Numbered from the stretch's first letter, positions 35,711 to 48,378 are shown. The stretch is DNA of 64,000 bases from Zantedeschia hybrid cultivar (GCA_030544215.1 JARZZO010000006.1:48150501-48214500); one strand, 5' to 3'. Made by a program: numbers and translations. Notes: generated from the sequence alone by a model not told the origin.

Positions 35711-36559
35711 TGGCATGGAATAATCTGGAATTATTAATTTGGAGTGTGTGTACATGTGATGTGTGTTTATTGCATTTAAATTTTGATTTAATTGCATGCT
35801 AAGTTAATAAAAGTGTTTTCAAAATTCAAATACCAATTTTAATTGGATCCTAGCTTTTTGAAAGCCAAAATTATTTATTTTGAAAACTCTTTTATTTTAG
35901 CCATGTGATGCGCTGAATCATGTGTGGGATGTTTAAAACACACCGTGGTCATTGATATGCACTTATTTAATTATTCATGTAATGAATGATGTGTTTGTGT
36001 GGATCGTGGATATATGATGGATGTTTATTAAATTGTTAATAAATAGAGATTTGCGTATCTCTCCCTCTCTCATACTCCGATGTATTTCTACCTCCCTCTC
36101 TCTTGTACTCGCTATAAGGCCTTCTTCAATTTACTTGTAAATTCTAGAATTTAAATGTAATATGATCGAAGGCAACCGAGGAAGAAGCGAGGACGATCCA
36201 CAGCTACAACCAGGAAGGCGAAAAGATGGAGATCTCTTGCCTATGTGTTTGCAGGTTATCTAATATAATTGTTGTGTTAGATTGTATGTGCGTTTGATTG
36301 TTGGCTCCAGTCAAACCCACTGTGCTATCCATGACCACACTAATGACATGTATGAGATGCATTGTTTTATGTTTGATTATAAATCAAAGCAAGTATAGTA
36401 TTTACTAAATATATACGATATATTTATATACTATCACCTAGGAGAGAACAAGATAAAAGTTATCTAAATACCCTCAAATAAACTCTAAGCCGTAACGTGA
36501 GTAGTTAAGAACTTACCGCGTGGTCCACCATCTTTATAGTCATAGGATTCGAATCACTT

Positions 36560-36880
36560 TAGGCAGGTTTGTTGTGCTATCCACAAGGCATGTTTAATTG
36601 GGAAGAAAAACTATGGCTATGGCATTAGATGCCTATATTATCGGGGTAGAGGAACCATGTAGCTTTGTTGTGCTATCCACAAGGGCTGCATGCAAATCTA
36701 TGCTCGTCGCGTAACGATGGTTAGCTTAGACCAGAATTAGTGGTTTGTTGTGCTATCCATAAGGCCATTAAATCTCTGGGCACCGAAACTATGATCAGAT
36801 ATTGTAAGGAGTTGCAAGTCCCATGAGTTGGGTGCTCTTTGATTGTATTACAGTTTATTGTGCTATCCACAACCCTATAC
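36560..36880 (+). ncRNA. Four-stem-loop array in copia B leader
   Basis: The core TTGTTGTGCTATCCACAAGG and variants occur at 36568-36588, 36664-36684, 36744-36764 and about 36854-36874. Flanking arms pair: TTAGGCA with TGTTTAA, CATGTAGC with GCTGCATG (36656-36663, 36685-36692), and CCAGA plus TTAGTGG with CCATTAA plus TCTGG (36731-36771). The fourth core carries changes and its arms are weaker. Compared with A the loop is one base longer (CTATC for CTAC), while TTGTG/CACAA pairing is kept. Confidence 0.72.
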
Positions 36881-37070
36881 TGCAAGTCATTGAGATTCTG
36901 ATCCCCACTAGGAGACTGTCGGCGTCTCCCGTTTTGTATAACTGGGGGGTTATACAGTCCGTCAAAAATTAGTGGGAGTTAAACTTGAACAAAAGATCAT
37001 ATCTTGTTTAAATTTTTTTTAATAATTGAACATCTGCTAAATAGATTTTACTTATTTCCTGTAGGGAATT

Positions 37071-40000
37071 ATATCGTCGAAGAAACCACTACGCGGCATA
37101 CTTGATGCCCTTTTGACTTACCTGATCTACTTGGATTGGTTCAGATACCTGAAAAATGTCTTCAGATCTGAGCACATTGACCTTGACTCTGGAGCTGATC
37201 CTCCTGTTGAATCAGTATTGGATGCCCCTGAAGCAGAGATGACAACTAACGATAAAAGATCTAAGGACAAAGGCAAAAGAGTAGTAAAGGGTAACTGCTT
37301 CTACTATAAGCAGTATGGTCACTGGAAGAGGAACTGTAAGGAGTTCCTTAACGATAAAGCTCATAGAAAGGTGAAGTTGTCTGAAGCTTCAGATATCTAT
37401 ATGATAGATATCAACTTGTCAGTTAGAGATTCCACATCTTGGGTATTAGATAACGGATGTGCTTCTCATATCTGTCATGATGCACAGATGCTGACAAGTA
37501 AGCGTAAGTTGAGACAAGGCGAGGTGGAATTGAGGCTAGGAAACGGCGCAAAAGTTGCGGTGATTGCTGTTGGGACAGCAAACTTCCATCAGGAGACGCC
37601 TTACTATTAGAAGATTGTTATTATGTTCCTAGCATAATAAAGAACATCATATCAATATCTTGTTTAGACAAGATAGGATATAGGTTGACTATTGAGAATA
37701 GAAGTTGTTCGATTTATTATAGTAATAAATCAATAGCTTCGGCATCTTTGGTCAACGGTGTATATCTCTTAGATGTTTCTTATTATAATCTTCAAATTGA
37801 TAATGTTCTTAAGAAGAGGAAGAATTGTGTGAACCAAGCGTACATGTGGCACTATAGACTTGGGCACATTGGTGAAAGCAGGTTGCAAAAGTTGCACAAG
37901 CATGGTTACTTAACAACATTCGATTATGAATCATTTGCAACATGTGAATCCTGCCTTATGGGAAAGATGGGAAAATCTCCATTTACTGGACATGGAGAAC
38001 ATGCCAAGGACATTCTGTAACTAATACATTCGGATGTATGTGGTCTTATGTCCACCCAAGCCAAAGGTGGCTACTCATACTTCATTACGTTCACCGATGA
38101 CTTCTCAAGATTCGGCTATGTGTACTTAATGAAGTACAAGTCATAAGTATTTGAGAAGTTAAAGGAGTTCAAGAATGAGGTAGAGAAGCAGTTAGGAAAG
38201 AGTATTAAAGCTCTTCGATCAGATCGAGGAAGAGAATACTTAAGTACTAATTTCACACAATTCTTAAAGGATAATGGTATGCTTTCTTAGCTAACCCCTC
38301 CATATACACCACAGATGAATGGTTTATCAGAAAGGAGAATCGCACCTTGTTAGACATGGTGCGATCTATGATGAGCTTTTCGGGATTACCAGTGTCCCTT
38401 TGGGGGTATGCTCTAGAGTCAGCAGCATACCTACTGAACAGAGTACCTAGCAAGTCTGTGGCCTCTACTCCATATGAGATAAGGAAAGGTAGGAAATCAG
38501 AATTTAAACATGTTAAAATATGGGGTTGTCCTACTCATGTAAAGAGGCATGATCCAGACAAGCTGGAATCGCGAACTGATAAATGCAGGTTTGTGGGATA
38601 TCCAAAGGAAACCTTTGGATACTATTTTTACCATCTTAGTGAATAAAAGGCGTTCGTCGCCAGGAAAGCTGTATTCCTGGAAGAGGAATACCTTCTCCAG
38701 GAGGACAGTGGGAGTAAAATAGTACTAGAAAAGGTTCCAGATCTCCAAACAACTGCATTATCATCAGATGAGATATCAGTTCCTGAATTTGTTCAGGTAC
38801 ACACAAATGAGCCTCGTAGATCTGGTAGAGTACCTAGACTGCCCGAACAATATATAGGACATATCACTGAAGGTGAGTCTAAGGTAGAATATAATGAGGA
38901 TGATGATCCTAAAACCTACCAGGAGGCCATAGAAGGCCCAGAATCCAGGAATTTGCGAGAAGCCATGAACTCATAAATCCAGTCCATGTACACTAACCAA
39001 GTTTGGAACTTGGAGGACTTACCCGAGGGTATTGTACTCGTCGGTTGCAAGTGGATCTTTAAGAGAAAGATCGGTGCTGATGGATGGATCGACACTTATA
39101 AGGCAAGGTTGGTGGCAAAGAGATATCGTCAAAGGCAAGGAATTGATTATGACGAGACTTTCTCACCAGTTGCCATGATAAAGTCGATTAGAGTTCTACT
39201 TGCCATTCCTGCACATTTTGATTATGAAATCTAGCAGATGGATGTGAAGACTGCCGTCCTCAATGGTAACCTTGAGGAAGAGGTGTATAAGATACAACCA
39301 GAAGGTTTCACATCCAAATAATCTCCAGATAAAGTGTGCAAGCTTCAGAGGTCCATTTATGGACTGAAGCAGGCTTCCCGGAGCTGGAATGTAAGATTTG
39401 ACGAGGCTATCAAGTCTTATGACTTCATTAAGAATGAAGATGAGCCTTGTGTGTATAAGAAGACCAGTGGCAGTGCAGTCACTTTTCTATTTCTTTACGT
39501 AGATGACATACTACTCATTGGGAATGATGTAGCTATGATGTCATCAGTAAAGATCTGGCTGTCGAAAAACTTCTCCATGAAAGATTTGGGAGAAGCATCC
39601 TACGTATTGGGAATACGGATCTATAGAGATAGATCAAAGAAGATGCTTGGAATGACCCAATCCTTGTACATAGATACAATAGTCAAAAGGTTTGGCATGG
39701 AAAATTCCAAGAGAGGTCGCATTCCGATGAGACATGGAATTAGTCTCTCAAAAGAGCAGTCTCCTAAGACTAATGATGAGAGGGTACTCATAGATAGAAT
39801 ATCTTATGCCTCTGCCATAGGATCTATCATGTATACCATGCTATGTACACGGCCTAATGTTGCATTTGCTCAAAGTGTTACGAGCAGATTTTAGGCTGAT
39901 CCAGGCGAAGAGCACTGGAAGGCAGTGAAATGTATCCTTAATTACTTAAGAAGAACTAAGGATATGTTTCTTGTCTATGGAGGAGGTGACTTGAAATTGC

Positions 40001-40478
40001 GAGGCTTTACTGACTCGAGTTTCCAATCGGATCCAGATGATAGCAAGTCTACATCTGAATTTGTGTTTACTTTGAATGGAGGCGCAGTGTGCTGGAAGAG
40101 TTCCAAGCAAGTAACCACTGCAGATTCGACGACCGAAGCTGAGTACATCGCTGCAGCTGAAGCCGCCAAGGAAGCAGTGTGGTTGAAGAAATTCATCACC
40201 GACCTCGGCGTAGTTCCCAGCATCTCTGAGCATGTTCCACTGTTGTGTGACAACAATGGAGCGATTGCGCAAGCGAAAGAGCCGCGGTCTCATCAGAAAT
40301 CGAAGCATATTCTGAGGCATTTTCATCTTATCAGAGAGATCATATCCAGAGGAGATGTAGTAGTGGAAAGAGTTCTATCCATCGACAATGTAGCAAATCC
40401 ACTGACAAAGTCGTTGGCTCAAATTGTGTTTGAGCGTCACCTAGAGTCTATAGGCTTATTGTATAAAGGTGATTGACT
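37071..40478 (+). pseudogene. Copia B gag-pol, gag-deleted and frameshifted
   Basis: The start codon is ATA (37071) where D has ATG. After about 50 gag-like codons the sequence jumps to the linker before the zinc knuckle, so most of the capsid domain is missing, as in D. The knuckle reads CFYYKQYGHWKRNC (second Cys lost). The protease site is DNG rather than DTG (near 37450). An 8-nt deletion near 37585 and another small deletion near 38336 shift frame. Integrase, RT (LYVDD near 39495) and RNase H follow, with in-frame stops at about 38018, 38645, 38973, 39232, 39319 and 39892. The pol frame ends at a TGA near 40476 where D and A read Trp-Leu. Non-functional. Confidence 0.93.
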
Positions 40479-40480
40479 TT

Positions 40481-40495
40481 AGTCCAAGTGGGAGA
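40481..40495 (+). promoter_or_regulatory. Polypurine tract of copia B
   Basis: AGTCCAAGTGGGAGA before the 3' LTR remnant, as in A and D. Confidence 0.85.
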
Positions 40496-40596
40496 TTATT
40501 AGTTTTAGGTGGCCTACAAGCCAATCTGACTATGTAAATCTCGTTCATTTATTAATATAATGGCATAATATTCATTATGTGTAAATCGCATTAATT
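40496..40596 (+). repeat. Truncated 3' LTR of copia B
   Basis: About 100 bp, colinear with the start of the 5' LTR up to CGCATTAATT, then an abrupt switch to gypsy integrase (GGCGCC...). It starts TTATTAG where the 5' LTR starts TGTTAC. Confidence 0.9.
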
Positions 40597-40597
40597 G

Positions 40598-42925
40598 GCG
40601 CCGTATGAGGCATTGTACGGGCGGCCGTGTCGATCTCCTACAAATTGGTTTGAGATTGACGAGAGATAGATAGTAGGGCCAGAGTTGGTTCAGCAGTGTG
40701 CTGAGGTTTCTAGAGTGGTGCAGCAGAGGTTGACTACATCTCAGAGCAGACAGAAGAGTTATGCAGACGTCCGTAAGTGACAACTTGAGTTTGAGGTTGG
40801 GGACCACGTGTTTCTCCGAGTCTCACCCTCCAAGGGTGTGATGAGATTCGGGAAGCGAGGTAAGCTGAGTCCGCGATATGTTGGGCCTTTTCCCATTCTT
40901 GCTCGAATTGGGGAAACGGCGTATCAGCTAGCCTTGCCGCCCAGTCTTGCAGGAGTGCACGATGTGTTCCATGGTTTTTTGCTGAGAAAATATGTTCATG
41001 ATCCATCTCATGTGTTGGACTTTTCAGAGTTGGAGGTCGCTGAGGACTTGTCCTTTCAAGAATTTCTGGTGCGTATTGAGGATCGCAGGTGTAACGACCC
41101 GCCACCCTATAATCGGAAACCCGATTACTAAATGTGTATCGGATCATTATCTGCGGGTTCACACCCGGATCTCGTACAACACATCTGGAGGAGTAAGCGT
41201 TAAACAAGGCTAAATATAACAATCACACGGACTTCAAGGAAAATATACAAGTGCGCAGGAAGGAAATTAGCAATGTTCGTACACAGTCCAACAATGTTCG
41301 TACAGGCAAAAGCAAAGTACAACAACGTCGGGGCATACCCCGGGACTGAGATAGTTGCTGGTCAGCACACCAAGAAGAACACCACACGCTGCCACTCGCC
41401 AGGAAGTCCACACCTGAAACTGCAGGGAGTGAGCCACACCAGAATTGGGCTCAGTAGGGATCATCCGATCCCCGCCTCCCACTCACACACCCACAAGTAT
41501 AACAATACAATATGAAGGCAATTAAGTAAAGCAGTAAACACAGCTCCCAAAACCTGATATGAAACATACGTAATAGCAATGCAACAAGCACAGTTCTAAG
41601 AAACTCAAGTAGCCCAACTCAATACCATAATTCATAACCAAGAATCTGGCTAAACGATCAAACCACACTGTCGACCGTGTACAAACGTTGCCTCACAACA
41701 CCACCAACGCTCACGCATGTCCACCCCTACGGTGTTCCGGGCACCGTAGGATGAGGCAGTGAGTCAAACTAGGATTAACTGGGACTAGTGAACCACCATT
41801 GCCCAGCTACGTGTGCACACAAATAGTCTAGACTACTGTCCTATCGACTGGACTTCCCTCAACGCCAGGCATCGGCGCTTCAAGAGGGCCCTAGGGACTA
41901 GTGAAACCCCCGTCAAGCCGAAGCTATAGGGACTACCCACGACCCTAACCTCCTGGGTTACATCAGGCCAAAGGGCGAAGGGTACCACTTGTAACCTTGG
42001 TATTACAGGTTACATCAGGCCCAATAGCGAAAGGGTAAAACTCCAACAGCACCACACCCAGCTCCACAGCAAGAAACGCGCCGGAAGCTGCCACAACAAA
42101 CTAGGAAAGCACCGACTCGCTGAGACAAAACAGTAACCCCTCGGATAGCACGCTAGCCACTCCGGTCAAACTAGTTGTAGGTGGTTCTGCTTCCCCCAGC
42201 GATCGGTGAAACACAACATGTACCCCTCCCACATCGGTACGGCAATAATGCCACACAGACACCAAGGCCCTCCCACTTCGGCACAAGGTGACAAACGTAA
42301 ACCACAACTGTTCCACCTCCACAATCGTATAAACACACACACATACGATGCAATCCCGATCATACAGAAATCCTCGGCCTCAATGTATGATTTAAAGCAT
42401 GCACTTGATTGAACTATCTAACAGTGTAAACACATATTAATATCATGAATTATTGTGGTTATGCACTGAATCGCGTCGCCCGTGGACGACGCCATTCAAG
42501 CCTCCTAAATTGGTTCATATAAACTCGGCCTCAGAATATGGCCTAAAAGGTGTCGTGCCTAGTCGTCGTCTTTTAAAATGCGTCGTTGTCCCTAGTCGCA
42601 TGTTAGCGACAGAAATAGAGACAAGCTACGGGTGATTCACTTAAAACGTGTCGTCTTGAGAAGCCGCCGTTTGAAAGGCGTCGCTGTCGCTAGACGTTAT
42701 TTAGAAAGCACTCCCCAGACCCATCATGGCCCAAACCAGGAGATCCGGCTCGAAACCGACCCAAAAACTAAACCTGAATCCTCAATCCTTACAGCAGGGA
42801 ACAGGTTCTGCGGAACAAGGTTGTTCCTCTGATTAAGGTGATTTGGCAGCATCGCTCCGGAGGCAAGGCTACTTGGAAGCGAGAGGATGAAATGCGGGAG
42901 CAGTTTCCCTATCTTTTCCCGTAAG
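40598..42925 (+). pseudogene. Chromovirus integrase C-terminus (H3), split by solo LTR I
   Basis: 40598-41089 and 42794-42925 together encode the last part of the same integrase as H2: APYEALYGRP, QKSYADVR, GDHVFLRVSP, SPRYVGPF, then after the LTR EQVLRNKVVPL and KVIWQHR and a stop near 42923. The upstream catalytic core is absent. Stops are seen near 40670 and 40780. H2 and H3 differ by scattered substitutions and are separate copies of one family. Confidence 0.92.
41090..42793 (-). mobile_element. Solo LTR I, related to family H, TSD GCAGG
   Basis: 1,704 bp, plus strand TGTAACGACC...TCCTTACA. Perfect duplications GCAGG at 41085-41089 and 42794-42798, inside the H3 integrase reading frame. 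Its ends and parts (for example the CCCCTCGGATAGCACGCTAG block near 42137) match H LTRs, but the middle differs (41600-42050), so it is a distinct subfamily. GCGTC palindromes lie at 42470-42500 and 42540-42700. Confidence 0.97.
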
Positions 42926-43000
42926 TTTTTTGGTGAGATTGTACCATTATTTTTCGATCTTGTTACTTTTAGCAGCAATTTCGGGGACGAAATTCTTTTG

Positions 43001-43012
43001 AGGGGGGGAGAA
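43001..43012 (+). promoter_or_regulatory. Polypurine tract of H3
   Basis: AGGGGGGGAGAA directly before the LTR, after GGGGACGAAATTC. Confidence 0.9.
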
Positions 43013-45216
43013 TGTAAGGATTGAGGTTTCGGATCCAGTTATCGGGTCAGTTTTCAGAGTCGGATCCCCTAGTTTGGGCCTTGGTAGGGCTGAGACTTAG
43101 TTTCCTTTCCACGTCAAGATTGCGAGACGCGGTTTAAACGGCGTCCATCAATGTGGACGTGTTTTAAGCTGTGCCACGTGGACTGGCCTTGAGGTGTGAG
43201 AGTACAGCCCCGGTGTTATCGTCTGAATGGCGTCTTGTATGGAAACGCCATTTAAAGGACGACCCTGCTTTGTCAGAGTACGGCCCGGTCTTGTCATCTG
43301 AACGACGTCGGGCTTGGACGACGCGTTTTCCCCAGCTTTTGTTTGACCCCGCGAACCCTCCCTCCTTTCCCTCATTCTTTCCTTTCTCTTCTCTCTCCTC
43401 TCTCCCCTCCGATCTCCGGCGAACCCCTTCCCCCTCTCCTTGCTTTCCTCTCCCCATTCCTCCTCTCCCTCCACTCCAGTAACCTCCTAACTTCCTCAAC
43501 TACTACCACCACTTCCTCCGCGGCGCATTTCTCTCCAGACGGCGGCCGACGTCCCAGTGGAGTAACGGCGTCCACGACGGTACCGGCGGTCGCGTGTGGC
43601 GAGGCGGGTTAGCGGCTTGGAGCTAGGAGGAGTTCGAGTAACCAGTAGGGTGACGATCCCCGTTGTATTTCGTTTAAAAATCATGTTTTTCCAGCTTTGG
43701 AGCATGTTTAGGGGTTTTCTTCGGGTGAAAATACTAATTGCATGTAATGAGAATTTGGGTGTTTAATGGGTATTTAGGTTCTTCTCCTCCTTCTCCACTT
43801 TTTTTTAGTGTTTTTACACGATTTGGGGGAGGAAATCCCACCCCGTGGATTGGGAGATGGCGGAGGAAGAACGTGTCTGTGAGGGTTAAATGGCGTCGGG
43901 GGACAGCGACGCCTTTTATAAAGGCGGTTGCCACCCGCGACACGATTTAGCCCAAATAACAGACTCTGTCTTTGGACTGATGAGCGCCCAGGGACAGCGA
44001 CACCTTTTGAACGGCGACTTCCATGCCCGACGCATTTTAAGTTAGATCACCCTGAGGTCTGTCTCTGTTTCTGTGGTTATCAGGCGACTACGGACATCGA
44101 CGCCTTTTAAACGGCGACCTTGTTGAACGACGCCTTTTAGGCCTTTTTCCGAGGCCATATTACACATGAACCAGTTTAGGAGGCCTGAATGACGTTGACC
44201 TTGGGCAACGCGATTCAAGACAGAATCTCATTAATTCCTTCAATTAACATGTGTTTACATTGTTAGATAGTTTAGTTAATTTCATGCTTGAGATCATACT
44301 TATGGACGATGATTTCTACATGATCGGATCGCACCGTGTTGCATTTTGTGTGATCGTGGGCCTAGAGTGATAGTTGTTAGCGCTTAGGCATCCTATGTCG
44401 GTGTGGGAGTGACACGGCGCCGGTGTGGGAGTGGTGGGGTGACGCCTAGAGAGGGGGTCACCTGGTGTACTCCGGGGTATAGCTGGTACTAGTGTGGGAG
44501 TGGTACATTCGGAGTATCACTCGTGCTGGGGGAAGCAGAACCACCAGAAGCCTGTCAGGCCGAAGTAGCCAGCGCGCTATCCGAGAGGTTGTTGTTTGGT
44601 CTCAGCGGGTCTGTGTTTCCCGCGTTCGGCCATGTGGTTGGCGTGTTTTGCCGAGACGCTGGTTGTGGGCTTCGTGGTAGAATGGTTTCAGAATTGTGCA
44701 TGTTATATTTCGAATGCATGTGTTTTATATCGAAATCTAGGAATTGTATTTACTGCTTTGCTTGCTTAAATTATCTATATTTGTGTTGCTGCACTTGTGG
44801 GTGTGTGAGTGGGCGGTGGGGATCGAAGGATCCCTACTGAGTCTGTTTAATGAGACTCACCCCTGCGGTTTTCAGGTGATGGTTCCAGGCAGGCGTAGCG
44901 AGGAGAGTGTTGCTTTGGGTCGCGTGCCAGCAGCCGCTCTTCTGGGGTATGCCCCGATGTAGTTGCTATTTTATTTTCTGGCATGTATACTTAATTATTT
45001 CCTTTCAGTTGGAGTATGTAATTATTTGATGAGTCGAGTCGCATTGTAATAATTTTTAATTCTTGCACTTCCTTTTTAATTCAATGCGATGTGAATGTTT
45101 AGTTTAGTTTATTATTTATTTTCCAGACTTATCAAGATCCTAGTTTGGCTCCAAATTAATGATTCGGTACCTATTTAGTAATCGGATCCCCGATTATAGG
45201 GTGGCGGGTCGTTACA
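43013..45216 (+). repeat. Complete 3' LTR H3 of the chromovirus
   Basis: 2,204 bp, TGTAAGGATT...CGTTACA. It is the reference copy for H1 and H2 in this window. About a dozen GCGTC palindromes are in two clusters (43110-43330 and 43885-44215). It inserted in copia C: the right flank TTTAT (45217-45221) is C coding sequence; the left target copy is lost with the 5' half of the element. Confidence 0.95.
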
Positions 45217-46065
45217 TTTATATCTCTCATATAGATACCTGAAGCGTCCTGCTGCTTCACAGTTCTTTGAGCCTTGTCCTTGGGGTATTCCTTGCAATTC
45301 CTCTTCCAGTGGCCTTTTTGGTGACAGTAGAAGCAATCACCTTTCTCAGCACTCTTACCTTTGTCTTTATTGACAACCTTTTGCTTTATCTTAACCTTGT
45401 TCTTACCGTTCCGAAAGGCTTAGACTGCAAGCCTCTTTCTATTGGTCTTACTAACCATGAGGATTTGGGGTTTATCCTTCACAAGGTTCCCCTCTACAGT
45501 CTTCAACATGTTCAGTAGCTCAGCCAAGGTGGTCTGGATCTTGTTCATGTTAAAGTTAACAATGAACTGGGCATAAGATTGTGGAAGGGAAGATAATACG
45601 AGGTCAGTATGCATCTCCTTCGGAAGTGTGACCCCAAGAGCATCCAGCCTCTCCACCCATTCAATCATCTTCAGTACATGAGTTTGTATTAAAGTTCCCT
45701 TTGCCATTTGAGCCATGAACAGATTCTTAGATATCTCATATAGTTACTCTGCTCACCAAACAACTCCTTCAAATGGAGCATGATGGATCTAGCATCTATC
45801 TCCTCATGTTGCCTCTGTAACTCATTGCTCATAGAGTCTAACATATAGCATTGGGTCAGGGTGGAGTCATCCTTCCACTTTCATATGCAATCATTTCCTC
45901 CTCTGGGGCATCTAATGCTGGTTCAGTAGGAGGTTCATCATCCAAGACATAGGCAATCTGCTCAGACCTGAGGACAATCTTCAGGTTCCTGAGCCAGTCT
46001 GAGTAGTTTGGGCCTGTCAAACGATTGGCATCAAGTATGCCACACAACGGGTTGTGGTGCAACAT
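45217..46065 (-). pseudogene. Copia C gag and zinc knuckle, minus strand, truncated
   Basis: Starts at an ATG at 46065 (MLHHNPLCGILDANRLTGPN), preceded by a TCTCCTGTAG/G splice-acceptor-like site. A one-base deletion in an A run near 45880 shifts frame; gag continues with CYMLDSMSNELQ, HLKELFGEQS, IQTHVLKMIEWVERL and SLPQSYAQFIVNFNMNKI. The zinc knuckle CFYCHQKGHWKRNC (near 45290-45330) is intact, unlike in A, B and D. The frame is cut at 45217 by LTR H3 just after the knuckle, so protease and everything after are missing here. Unlike B and D, C keeps the capsid region. Confidence 0.93.
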
Positions 46066-48361
46066 TTTAGCCTACAGGAGATAATCAAATTAAAATAAGC
46101 AGACTATCAGTTTATTTAAAACAAGATATGGACTTTGTTTATCTAGTTTTATTCACACAAATTTTCGTCAGACTGTATAACCTTCAAGTATACAGAACGG
46201 GAGACGCCGACTGCCTCCTAGTGGGGATCCGAATCTCCAAGCATCATACTATGACCTCGGGTAAACACATAGTATCATACTGTTATCTCAGAGCAATCAT
46301 CTCATGATAATTGCAACTCCTTGCAATATCCGATCATACTTCGGCTCCCAGGTTTTAATGGTCCCGAGTAAACACAGTAGACCATTATTCCCAGTCTAAG
46401 CTTTACCACCAATACGTGATAGAATAGAGTTGAAATATAGTTCCCCGGTAAATACGTGGATAACTATATCGTTCCTATACTCTTATCCATAGGCATCTAA
46501 TGACATGATTAATAGTCCTCTCAACAAATGATGTCAAACCTCGGGTAAAGATATAGTATCTGCCACCACTGAATTAAGTTCTATTAATCATATTGATGGA
46601 GAGCCACGCGGTGCATTCTCAATGACTCGCGCTACGGCTTAGAATTTGTTACGAAGGTTTTATTTTATTAGTTTGGTCTCATCCTAGGTGATAGTATTAG
46701 ATATATTGAATATATATTTATACTAATAGACTAGATAATTTGATTCATAATCAAAATAAAACACACGCATCACATACATGTCATTAGTGTGGTCATGGAC
46801 GGCACTGCAGTTTGACTTGAGCCAGACAGTCAAACACACACACATACACAATATAACAGTTTATATCATGAGTCTGCAAACTCAAAGATTTAATGAACTC
46901 CTTCATCTTCATCTGGTTGCAGTTGTGGATCATCCTTGCTCTGTGCGCCGCCACCTCGATCAAATTACATCATAAATTCACAATTACATGATAATTTAAA
47001 AGAGGAAGCCTTATGGCGATTATATCAAGGAGGGAGATAGAAATACAATGGAATATGAGAGGGAGAGGTTCGCAGACCTCTATTTATCAATAAATAACAA
47101 ACCACACAATCACATTCCATATCCACAAAAATGTCCATCCATGACCACCTTGTGTTTTAATTAAACAAACCACACATCAAATGGCTAAAGTAAAATTTTC
47201 GAAAATAACTAATTTTAGGTTTCATAAAACCAAGTACCAATCAAAAATTGGATTTAGAATTTTCAAAAAAAATTCAGTTTAGACATGCTAATTTAAATCA
47301 AATTTAAACAAGCAAACTAATGCACATTAAAAACTAATGTACATAAAACTCCAAATAGACAATATTTATAATATTCCATGCATGTAAGATTTTCAGACTT
47401 TAAAATTTTAATTTAACAATTAAATTAATTCACTTTAATGTCATGATAATCTAACAATTAGATTAAAAGCTAATTAACAACATTTGTTAAATAACAAATT
47501 CATATATAAAATATTTATTTATTGGCCTATAAAGTGATCATACATATTAAAATCAGATTTTAAATTTTCAATAAAAATTTTGTAATTTATGGGCCAATAA
47601 TCAATTTAATAGGAATTATTTATTGGGTTAAATGGGGGGTTTAAATAGGGTTGAACCGGGTCTGGACCGGCCACTGGGCCTACCCCAGCCGGCGCTCGAT
47701 CTGGGCCCAGATTGCCCTAACGGGCGGATCTGGCCCGGGTCGGGCGCCGGACTGGGTCGGACCCAAGCCCGTGCCGGCCCGAGCCCCCCCTTCCCTGCCG
47801 CCCGACGCAGCTAGGAAACCCTAGTTGCGCAGGGCGCGGGAAGGGGGTGCCCCCCGCCGCCAACCACCTGCCCCGCAGGTGTCGACCGCTAGGGCCCATC
47901 GCCAGGAATCCCTGGCCAGCAGCCAGGGACGTCGGTGACGGCGTCGGAGCCCTCCAAGGACGCCGGAAAACACCCCCCCCATAGTCAATAATTCAAAAAA
48001 TTAAACCCCTCGGTCCCCCTTTTTCAAATAAAATTTAGAAGAAGGAGGGGGCTCGGCCGTCCTCCTCGTCGCCGGGCATGGGTCATCCTGACCACCGACA
48101 ACACCATGGGAAGAAGCCCACGCTCCGGCGAGCCATCCCCAACGTTTGGGGTGCCCATGAACATGTCGTCGCAATGCGTTCTTCATCAGACGAAAAACAC
48201 GAAATAACCCAAAGAAAATCCAATTTTAATTATAATAATGTACAGTAAATATTCTATGATCATCGCATGATCACAACACATGTAATTAAAATCTAAACCT
48301 TGCATGGAATCAATTATAAACGCATTAGTTTGGGGACCAAAACGGCGAAAACACAGTGGAA
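46066..48361 (-). other. Leader of copia C
   Basis: About 2.3 kb with no coding region. It carries the four stem-loops (46246-46560), an AT-rich block with TAATCTAA...TTAGATTA (near 47448), and a GC-rich block at 47640-47960. The order of parts is the same as in A, B and D. Confidence 0.8.
46246..46560 (-). ncRNA. Stem-loop array in copia C leader with a different core
   Basis: At the same place as the arrays of A, B and D, but with core TGTGTTTACCCGAGG (minus strand), copies near 46255-46269, 46364-46378, 46443-46460 and 46539-46553. Arms are perfectly complementary in three: ATACTATG (46246-46253) with CATAGTAT (46268-46275), AATGGTC (46357-46363) with GACCATT (46380-46386), and ATATAGTT (46435-46442) with AACTATAT (46462-46469). 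The fourth has no clear arms. Number and spacing are conserved while the core sequence is not. Confidence 0.72.
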
Positions 48362-48377
48362 CCTAGCTCTGATACCA
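48362..48377 (-). promoter_or_regulatory. Primer-binding site of copia C
   Basis: Minus-strand TGGTATCAGAGCTAGG, one base inside the 5' LTR end; one mismatch to the A/B/D site. Confidence 0.93.
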
Positions 48378-48378
48378 C

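Larger units (their letters stand above)
34316..37070 (+). other. Long leader of copia B
   Basis: No coding region: the open frames around 34539-34981 lie in a GC-rich block with a CCTGG...CCAGG palindrome and are not conserved as protein in A or D. After it come an AT-rich palindrome field (35216-35710), the four stem-loops (36560-36880) and a TTTCCTGTAG/G splice-acceptor-like site at 37048-37064. Confidence 0.8.
32746..40596 (+). mobile_element. Copia element B, 3' LTR truncated
   Basis: Copia element with 5' LTR 32746-34298, primer site, 2.75 kb leader, a heavily mutated gag-pol region and only about 100 bp of the 3' LTR, where it joins chromovirus H3 integrase at 40597/40598. It belongs to the same subfamily as D: matching LTRs, the same leader parts and the same large gag deletion. 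It inserted into the leader of element F. Confidence 0.93.

Noticed and set aside
35100..35760. AT-rich field as a MITE
   Set aside because: Many short palindromes rather than one terminal inverted repeat, same place in B and D leaders, and no separate target duplication.
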